This document shows positions 24,095 through 30,041 of a stretch of DNA of 30,041 nt, one piece after another. The DNA comes from Treponema sp. (GTDB lineage: Bacteria; Spirochaetota; Spirochaetia; Treponematales; Treponemataceae): assembly GCA_017613485.1 (NCBI GenBank), contig JAGADS010000063.1, forward strand, positions 1 through 30,041. The letters run 5' to 3'. How positions within the stretch are numbered: position 1 is the first letter of the stretch; the number at the start of each line of letters is the position of its first letter. The position numbers were made by a program, and so were the translations under genes. Below the pieces are notes generated by a model. That model was given only the letters and a program-made list of their open reading frames with translations. It did no database searches and was not told where the DNA came from.

Positions 24095-27000
24095 ATGAAA
24101 GGGAAGAAAATTGGAATCGCATTTATTTTATGTATGACAATGGGACTGCTTTTTGCTGAGAGGGCACCTGAATACATATCCCCCAACAACGACGGCATAA
24201 AGGACACACTGGACATTCCACTCAAGATAAAGGAAAAAAGATACATCAAGGAATGGGCGCTTTCGATTTACACGGAAAAAGGAAACGTAATCCGTACTGT
24301 GGGCAACAAGAGAAAAGATGAGGAGAAGCTGACGATTTCTTCATTTTTCAAGAATCTTTTCAAGCCCAAGACCGGAGTTGAAATTCCTGAAGTAGTCTCA
24401 TGGAACGGAATTCTTGGAGAAGAAGCGGCTGCAATCGGGCTTACACCTGGAACAGTGGCTCCAGACGGCCTTTACTATTATATTTTCACTGCAACCGATG
24501 ACAACGACAACCGCGGTACATCTGCAAAATACTATGTAATCGTGGACACTACCCCGCCCCAGATTTCACTTGACAAGTTGAACGAAGATGAAAAATCATT
24601 TGGTGTTGGAGAAAAAACTTCAATAAAGATAAAGCAGACTGGCTCAGAGGAACCTGAATGGAGTGCGGCAATCATCTACAATGCAGACGGCTCAAAGGTA
24701 CGCACATACAAATGGCTCAACACAACTCCATCTCCCATAGTTGAATGGGACGGAACCAATGACGATGGCATAATCGTGCCGGACGGAGTTTACACATATG
24801 AGATCTATGCAACGGACAAGGCAGGAAACAAATCAGAAAAGGCACAGATCCAGAACATCATATTCTCTGCAGAGAAACCTGTCACATCAATTGCAATCAG
24901 CGGACCAAAATATTTCTCACCAAACGGAGACGGAAAACTTGATACCATTAAATTTGACGTGAGCATCCCGGAGACAAAGTCAAAGGTAAACTCAATCAAG
25001 GAATGGTCAATCACAATAGAAAATGCAGACAAGAAAACAGTATTCGAGAAAAAAGGAAGCGGCAATGCAATCTCAGAGCTGAACTTTGACGGTAAAGGCT
25101 CTGACGGAAAAACTCTTCCAGAAGGTGAATACAGGGCAATGGTTTCTGCATCCTATAAAAACGGATATGTTCCTCCAAAAGCATATAGTCCTGTCTTTGT
25201 ACTTGATGTTTCAGCTCCATCAGCACAGGTCGCAGTTTCAGATTTGGTGTTCAACGCAAGCCGCAGCTTAAAGCTCACACAGCAGCAGACATCAAAGGAT
25301 CCTTCATATTCAAGTGAAAAAGAATGGAACGCAAGAATCATTGACGAGAACAAAAACACAATACGTTCATATTCATACGGCTCAATTCTTCCACCAGAAA
25401 TATCATGGAACGGCTCCGATGAAAATGGAGAGCTTGCAAAAGACGGAACCTACATCTATGAGCTTACAGGAAAAGACCTTGCAGGAAACAAGTCAACTGC
25501 AACATCACTTCCATTCACGCTGGACACAAGCAAGACTGAGCTTCTCCTGATACCAAGTCCTGAATACATTTCACCGAACAACGACGGCATCCAGGACAAG
25601 ACTACATTGAATCTCACTGCACGTGCCACAAGCGGAATCGACTCATACACAATCACAATCAGCGACAAGGACGGCAAGGAAGTAAGGGCCATCTCCGGAC
25701 AGAGCACTCTTCCACCATCCATCGCATGGGACGGAAAGAGCGACGATGGTTCAGTTTGCGCAGACGGAACATATTCAATCGTATTCAAGACAGTTGCAAA
25801 CAGCGGAACAGAAGCAGAATCCGAGCCAAAGACTGTCACAATCGATACAGTTGCACCAAAGGTAGAGATCTCCGTACCATATTACATCTTCTCACCGGAC
25901 GGACAGAGCACAACAGCAAGCACAAGACAGGGACTTCCAGTTTCAAGCAAGGAATGTTCAACAGAAGACAAGTGGACAATGGAAATCACCGACAGCAAGA
26001 ACACAGCTGTACGCACAATCGTATGGCAGAATGAGAACGGCATTAAGATAACACCTTTCATCTGGGACGGAACCGATGACTCAGGAAACCTTGTTCCAAA
26101 CGCAAAATATTCACTAAGGGTATTCTCAACAGACAAGGCAGGAAACAGCGGACAGGCAAAACTCCCGGAGAACATCACTGTTGATACACGCGAGACAAAG
26201 GCATACATCACTCTTGCATATGAGGCAATATGTCCAAACGGAGACGGCGTAAAGGATGCCCAGACATTCAACATCATCACGACTCTCAACGAGGGCATCA
26301 CAGAATGGAACCTTGACGTGCTTGATGAAAACGAAAAGAGCATCAAGAACTGGAACGGAAAGAATGGACAGACAATACCTACCTCAATCACCTGGGACGG
26401 AAAAACAGACGGTTCAACAAATCCAGCAGAAGGTGTATTTGCAGGCCGCCTGAAAGTTTCATACGACAAGGGAAACATTGTTGAGACATATTCACTTCCA
26501 TTTGTTTCCTCCATTACGGCACCGGTCCTCTCTGTTACCTCAAGTGCAAATCCTGCAAACGGAAAATACTTCAGCCCCGACAACGACGGTTATGAGGACG
26601 AGCTCAAGATGCAGCTGAATGCAAAGACAAATGCAAAGATAAAGTCATGGTCACTTGTTGTAAAGGACAGCCGCAATGGAACTGAGTTCTGGAAGGCAAG
26701 CGGAAAGTCAATGGCAGCCGGAAAAGAAGCAGGAACATACACCGCAAACATCACATGGGACGGAAGAGGCAACAACGGTCAGGTTGTAGTGTCCGCCGAA
26801 GATTATCCTTATGAATACACAGTTACAGACGAGCTTGGACTTAGCTCAACTTATACAGGAATCATTCCGGTTGACGTTCTTGTCCTTCTTGAAAACGGTG
26901 TGCTCAAGATGCAAGTACCTTCAATCGTATTCCGTGGTGATGCCGCAGACTTCATTCTTTCTGGAGAGACAGGTCCAGACGGAAAGATAATCGAAAAGAG

Positions 27001-27361
27001 TAGCCTTACCGCTGAGCAAAAGGCAAACAACATACGCATCCTTAACCGTGTTGCACAGATCCTCAACAAGTTCAGCTCATACAAGGTAACTGTTGTAGGT
27101 CACGCTAACCCGACAAATAAGTTCGCTGGAAAAGAAGAGGACAACCCGGAGGAAAATCAGGACGGATCATGGGGTCGCGGACTCAAGGCACTTTCTCTTG
27201 AACGCGCACAGTTCGTACGTCAGTGGCTCATCACAGAGGGACACATCTCAGCATCCAGACTTTCCGCAAAAGGCAAAGGTGGACTTGAGACAATCGTAGA
27301 CCCCTACTCACTCGAAAACCGCTGGAAAAACCGCCGCGTCGAGTTCATTCTGGAGAAGTAA
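24095..27361 (+). CDS. large exported protein: FlgD-like Ig repeats plus OmpA domain
   Basis: This 1088-residue protein has a signal peptide (1-21). About eight FlgD-like Ig modules follow (roughly 25-920), many opening with an acidic SPNNDG/SPNGDG-type loop that may bind Ca2+ and closing with WDGxxDxGxxVxDGxY and DKAGN motifs. A C-terminal OmpA-like peptidoglycan-binding domain spans about 945-1088 (VTVVGHAN, LSLERAQFVRQWL, NRRVEFIL). The usual GxTD of OmpA reads GHAN, while the conserved Arg of LSxxRA is kept. Treponemal peptidoglycan contains ornithine in place of diaminopimelate, which may explain the change. I infer a long periplasmic or outer-membrane-tethered spacer or adhesin partner of the upstream barrel. 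Ribosome binding site GAGGG. Confidence 0.85.
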   Translation: MKGKKIGIAFILCMTMGLLFAERAPEYISPNNDGIKDTLDIPLKIKEKRYIKEWALSIYTEKGNVIRTVGNKRKDEEKLTISSFFKNLFKPKTGVEIPEVVSWNGILGEEAAAIGLTPGTVAPDGLYYYIFTATDDNDNRGTSAKYYVIVDTTPPQISLDKLNEDEKSFGVGEKTSIKIKQTGSEEPEWSAAIIYNADGSKVRTYKWLNTTPSPIVEWDGTNDDGIIVPDGVYTYEIYATDKAGNKSEKAQIQNIIFSAEKPVTSIAISGPKYFSPNGDGKLDTIKFDVSIPETKSKVNSIKEWSITIENADKKTVFEKKGSGNAISELNFDGKGSDGKTLPEGEYRAMVSASYKNGYVPPKAYSPVFVLDVSAPSAQVAVSDLVFNASRSLKLTQQQTSKDPSYSSEKEWNARIIDENKNTIRSYSYGSILPPEISWNGSDENGELAKDGTYIYELTGKDLAGNKSTATSLPFTLDTSKTELLLIPSPEYISPNNDGIQDKTTLNLTARATSGIDSYTITISDKDGKEVRAISGQSTLPPSIAWDGKSDDGSVCADGTYSIVFKTVANSGTEAESEPKTVTIDTVAPKVEISVPYYIFSPDGQSTTASTRQGLPVSSKECSTEDKWTMEITDSKNTAVRTIVWQNENGIKITPFIWDGTDDSGNLVPNAKYSLRVFSTDKAGNSGQAKLPENITVDTRETKAYITLAYEAICPNGDGVKDAQTFNIITTLNEGITEWNLDVLDENEKSIKNWNGKNGQTIPTSITWDGKTDGSTNPAEGVFAGRLKVSYDKGNIVETYSLPFVSSITAPVLSVTSSANPANGKYFSPDNDGYEDELKMQLNAKTNAKIKSWSLVVKDSRNGTEFWKASGKSMAAGKEAGTYTANITWDGRGNNGQVVVSAEDYPYEYTVTDELGLSSTYTGIIPVDVLVLLENGVLKMQVPSIVFRGDAADFILSGETGPDGKIIEKSSLTAEQKANNIRILNRVAQILNKFSSYKVTVVGHANPTNKFAGKEEDNPEENQDGSWGRGLKALSLERAQFVRQWLITEGHISASRLSAKGKGGLETIVDPYSLENRWKNRRVEFILEK

Positions 27362-27377
27362 GTTACGACTGCTTAAT

Positions 27378-27410
27378 TATACTATGATAGATTAACTATC
27401 TTGTTGGAGG
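27378..27410 (+). promoter_or_regulatory. promoter and inverted repeat before the toxin-antitoxin-like pair
   Basis: A -10-like TATACT (27378-27383) is followed by GATAG-attaa-CTATC (27386-27400) and the ribosome binding site TTGGAGG (27404-27410). The inverted repeat sits at the expected transcript start and could be an autoregulatory operator. No clear -35 is visible. Confidence 0.4.
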
Positions 27411-27415
27411 ATATT

Positions 27416-27697
27416 GTGAATTTTTCTTTTTCTGGACATGTTTTTAAAAGAATGGCAGAACGAAGTTTTGCACCAGAAACTATAAAATCAGTCATAGAAA
27501 ATGGAATTGTTATCAAAGATTATCCTGAAGACACACCTTATCCAAGCAGACTTATTTTGGGATTTGATGGGAACCGTCCAGTTCACGTAGTTTCTGCATA
27601 CAACCCTGAAAATGATACTGAATATGTAATTACAGTCTATGAGCCGGATTCACAAAAATGGTCCGATAATTTTACGGAAAGGAGATATATGAAATGA
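27416..27697 (+). CDS. DUF4258 protein, probable toxin of a TA-like pair
   Basis: This 93-residue protein starts at GTG 27416, five bases after a strong TTGGAGG; the frame is open to a TTG at 27401, but that start would have no ribosome binding site. The DUF4258 pattern is clear: SGHVFKRMAERSF, IENGIVIKDYPEDTPYPSRL, GRPVHVV-like NRPVHVVSAY and YVITVYEPD. The fold is believed to be related to RelE/MqsR-type RNase toxins. The next gene, overlapping by four bases, encodes a YgiT-type zinc-finger protein, the usual partner. Codon use is more AT-rich than in the neighbours, in keeping with a mobile cassette. Toxic activity is inferred from family context only. Confidence 0.85.
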   Translation: MNFSFSGHVFKRMAERSFAPETIKSVIENGIVIKDYPEDTPYPSRLILGFDGNRPVHVVSAYNPENDTEYVITVYEPDSQKWSDNFTERRYMK

Positions 27698-27930
27698 ATT
27701 GTCCTATTTGTAGATTTGGAGAAATGAAAGATGGTTTTACCCAAGTCGTTTTGACTAGAGGCAATGCAACTGTAATATTCCGTAATGTCCCTGCGCAAAT
27801 TTGTGATGATTGCGGGGAATATTATTTAGCCGAAGAAATCGCAAAAGATATTTACAATAGAGCAGAATATTGTTTTACCTCAGGTCAAGAAGTTGCAATT
27901 ATCGAATATAAGCAACTTATTTCTGCATAG
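27694..27930 (+). CDS. YgiT-type zinc-finger protein, probable antitoxin
   Basis: This 78-residue protein has two CxxC pairs (CPIC at residues 3-6 and CDDC at about 37-40) forming the YgiT/MqsA N-terminal zinc finger, with TRGNATVIFRNVPAQICDDCGEYYL in between in family style. It lacks the C-terminal Xre-type helix-turn-helix of MqsA, ending instead in a short helix (about 44-78). That short form is common beside DUF4258 genes. It overlaps the toxin-like gene by four bases (ATGA). Whether it binds DNA at the upstream inverted repeat is open. Confidence 0.85.
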   Translation: MNCPICRFGEMKDGFTQVVLTRGNATVIFRNVPAQICDDCGEYYLAEEIAKDIYNRAEYCFTSGQEVAIIEYKQLISA

Positions 27931-28015
27931 AAAATATCACTGCATGTTGCAACTACAATGGGATATTGAGATATATTATTAGGTTTATGACCACATCGAT
28001 TCACAGGGGGATAGA

Positions 28016-29872
28016 ATGAAAAAATATGTTTTATTTCTGGTTCTGTTTTTAATCAGTGGAATCGCTTCTCTTTTTGCGGGTTCCATGACACAGATAACTC
28101 TTGGTGAGGAAGATGAGTCTGTTCTTTTCTTTAATGACAGTGAAATGTATTTCATGCTGCCTTATGAAAAGAAAATGATGAAAATGGACAGGAAACTTCT
28201 TGCCTATGATAACGACGGATTCTTGAAACTCACCTTTAAAGGACGCCAGGCTCTTATTATTGACGGGCAGGGTATGAAGCAGTTATTCAGAAATTTCCGT
28301 ACAGACGGAAAAAACAACTATGACCGTTATGCCAATTCCGAAGAATCAACAGGAGGATATTCTCCTTTCTATAGTTATAATGTAAAATCCATCTCTGCTT
28401 CATCATATTTAAAAGAAAAACAATACGGACAGGATATTGCTTACGCTCCGATGAATCTTTTCAGGGCATTTGAAGTTGGATGCAAATGTCATCCTTACTG
28501 GTGGAACTATTCTCATATTCCGTGGGTCGAAGGTGTTAAGGGCTACGGCATAAACGAAACAATTTCTATTGAATTCAAAGATCCTGTTTACGGTTTTTCA
28601 ATTCTCAACGGATATGCAGATGTTCAGAACATGAAGCTATTTAAGGAAAACAGCCGTGTAAAGAAACTGAAAGTGGAAGACCTGACAAACAAACTGGAAT
28701 ATGTCATGGATTTTGAGGACAAGGTTTACTTCAATTATATGGAACTGAAAAAGCCTTCAAAATCAATAAAGCTTACAATTCTTGATGTTTACAAAGGAAC
28801 AAAATACCAGGACACCTGCATCTCTGCAATGATTGACAATATAAGTGAAAGCTCAGACAGAGACTGGGAAATGGAAAACTTTAACTATTATAAGAATTTA
28901 TGCTCATATTCCAATGACACTTCTCTTTTTGAAAAATATTTTGAGTATATTTCTCAGCCTATCGGAAGCTCTTCAATTTACGAGAAGACAGAGACAGTAA
29001 ATAAAGCAAGCAATCTTTTCAATCAGGATTTTTATTGGATAGATGATTATAATACCATGGAAGTATCAGAAGATACCGACAGCCGCTATACAACTCTTAC
29101 TTTTAAACTTGGCTCAAACAAATATGATTCCCAAAATGCAGAAATGTATATTGACAAATATGGATACAAGCATCTTAAACTTTTTGATAAAAACATGAAG
29201 CTAGAGCATCACTTTACAATTATCGATACATATACAGTCAAAGTAAATGAAGATGATAAATGGGGATGGCTGAGTGAACCGAATGTACTTTGCTATTCAT
29301 TTTTAGAACATACTTCTGAATTCTTAAAGGATGATAAAAAAGCTGTCGAAAAATATTTTTCATCACCTTCATTTAGACAAAACAATGGCGGTAGTATTAA
29401 AGCTTACAAGGTTTCATCTTATCTGAAAGAAAGCAAAACCTCTTATGCACCTGAAAACACTGGCAAAGTCTATACTATACCAGTAAAACACCATCAAGTA
29501 AATTCATGGAGTAATCAGATAAAACCCTGGGTCGAAGGGAAAAAAGACGACGGAATTGGAGAGACTTTTGAGTTTGACATGATGTATTCTTCCAAACTGC
29601 CTTGGGATATCCGAATCCTTAACGGATATGTTGATCCTTTGAAACCCCATCTTTTCAAGGAAAATAACCGCATCAAAAAAGCACGCCTTGAAACTGATAC
29701 AGGCATAAAAAAAGAAATTAACTTCAGGGATGAAGTTGAGTTTACACAGATTATTCTTCCAGAAGAAGTGAAACATGTTAAGCTCACAATTCTTGAAGTT
29801 TACAAGGGAACAAAATATCAGGACACCTGTATAACATCTGTTGAAGTCAACAATAAAGAGAGTGAGAGATAA
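28016..29872 (+). CDS. secreted protein with two NADase-type glycan-binding domains
   Basis: This 618-residue exported protein has a signal peptide (about 1-22, LFLISGIASLFAG) and two copies of the NADase-type glycan-binding (discoidin-like) domain, at about 127-275 and 463-611. Shared motifs are SSYLKE, PWVEG...GI-x-E, ILNGY, LFKEN-x-R-x-KK and VYKGTKYQDTCI. The first 125 residues and the middle linker (about 285-460) are not recognised. In other bacteria this domain is fused to translocated NADase toxins and to various surface proteins; no toxin domain is visible here. Carbohydrate binding at the cell surface is inferred. Ribosome binding site AGGGGGAT precedes the ATG. The next gene starts 22 bases after the stop. 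Confidence 0.8.
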   Translation: MKKYVLFLVLFLISGIASLFAGSMTQITLGEEDESVLFFNDSEMYFMLPYEKKMMKMDRKLLAYDNDGFLKLTFKGRQALIIDGQGMKQLFRNFRTDGKNNYDRYANSEESTGGYSPFYSYNVKSISASSYLKEKQYGQDIAYAPMNLFRAFEVGCKCHPYWWNYSHIPWVEGVKGYGINETISIEFKDPVYGFSILNGYADVQNMKLFKENSRVKKLKVEDLTNKLEYVMDFEDKVYFNYMELKKPSKSIKLTILDVYKGTKYQDTCISAMIDNISESSDRDWEMENFNYYKNLCSYSNDTSLFEKYFEYISQPIGSSSIYEKTETVNKASNLFNQDFYWIDDYNTMEVSEDTDSRYTTLTFKLGSNKYDSQNAEMYIDKYGYKHLKLFDKNMKLEHHFTIIDTYTVKVNEDDKWGWLSEPNVLCYSFLEHTSEFLKDDKKAVEKYFSSPSFRQNNGGSIKAYKVSSYLKESKTSYAPENTGKVYTIPVKHHQVNSWSNQIKPWVEGKKDDGIGETFEFDMMYSSKLPWDIRILNGYVDPLKPHLFKENNRIKKARLETDTGIKKEINFRDEVEFTQIILPEEVKHVKLTILEVYKGTKYQDTCITSVEVNNKESER

Positions 29873-29894
29873 TGCGGCTCTCAGGAGAGAAAAA

Positions 29895-30041
29895 ATGAAA
29901 GGAAAATCATCGGTTCTTTTATTAACATTATTTGCGCTTTGTTTATGGTTGGTATGGATAATCGAAGTAAATCCGTTTTTCGCCAATACATGGGAATGGA
30001 CCAGTGAAAAAAGGATTTCATTTATTCTTGCCCCAATATTG
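29895..30041 (+). CDS. membrane protein start, truncated by window edge
   Basis: The ATG at 29895 follows AGGAGAG with a five-base gap, and the frame stays open to the window end (49 codons). The residues begin MKGKSSVLLLTLFALCLWLV, a membrane segment, and a second hydrophobic stretch starts near residue 42 (ISFILAPIL). It is probably a small polytopic membrane protein co-transcribed with the glycan-binding-domain gene. Its family cannot be told. Confidence 0.6.
   Translation, partial: MKGKSSVLLLTLFALCLWLVWIIEVNPFFANTWEWTSEKRISFILAPIL

Noticed and set aside
25456..26583. Long minus-strand ORFs opposite the Ig-repeat gene
   Set aside because: They are shadows of repetitive, codon-biased sequence; the plus frame is conserved and continuous.
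27401..27415. TTG start of the DUF4258 protein
   Set aside because: The strong RBS lies inside this extension and serves the GTG at 27416.

Overview
The window looks like a chromosomal segment of a treponeme (Spirochaetota), probably a host-associated gut or rumen-type Treponema. This is inferred from gene content, not from a marker gene. The pointers are: hprK next to ptsH with no PTS permease in view; PEGA-domain, OmpA-domain and NADase-type glycan-binding-domain envelope proteins of spirochaete style; relaxed lipoboxes; moderate GC; and GCGTAGC-type hairpin repeats between genes. No rRNA, tRNA, CRISPR array or insertion sequence was seen, and no stretch over 300 bases lacks a gene.

Layout. 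Bases 1-2824 (+) hold the end of a type I-like export cassette: HlyD-type adaptor (5' truncated), TolC-like outer-membrane factor and a small lipoprotein, with overlapping genes. Next come a COG2509 FAD-dependent dehydrogenase and the run hprK, ptsH (HPr), a LexA-like regulator and holA (2867-7543). radC converges on holA from the minus strand. A PEGA-domain barrel protein and a PhnP-like metallo-hydrolase follow (8330-10873). The minus-strand copper operon csoR-copA covers 10937-13797. A three-gene plus-strand membrane operon follows (13947-17637): a 7TM/PAS-like/HD-GYP-like protein, a single-pass protein and a polytopic protein. Then come a lone minus-strand ATP-grasp ligase, an FGGY kinase plus AraD sugar operon (19253-21582), a minus-strand COG0523/CobW GTPase with a His-rich insert, a barrel protein plus a giant Ig-repeat/OmpA protein (23010-27361), a DUF4258/YgiT-type toxin-antitoxin-like pair (27416-27930), a secreted protein with duplicated NADase-type glycan-binding domains (28016-29872), and the start of a membrane protein cut by the window edge.

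How the genes work together. HprK and HPr form the serine-46 regulatory pair. CsoR very likely represses itself and copA from a G/C-tract operator touching the csoR -35. The FGGY kinase and AraD give the last two steps of an arabinose/ribulose route to xylulose 5-phosphate. Several genes encode exported or envelope proteins.

Most unusual points. (1) The LexA-like protein keeps the catalytic serine but has Pro at the scissile Ala position and Arg at the catalytic Lys position, so it is predicted not to self-cleave. (2) The C-terminal 67 codons of copA are a complete CopZ-like chaperone with their own strong in-frame ribosome binding site and ATG. (3) Several genes (hprK, the COG2509 gene, radC) lack a Shine-Dalgarno and have -10 boxes placed so that transcription would start at or beside the start codon; hprK and radC also carry perfect inverted repeats there. 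(4) The HD-GYP-like domain has lost key motif residues. (5) A 141-bp element with inverted ends, each folding as a hairpin, lies at 17649-17789.
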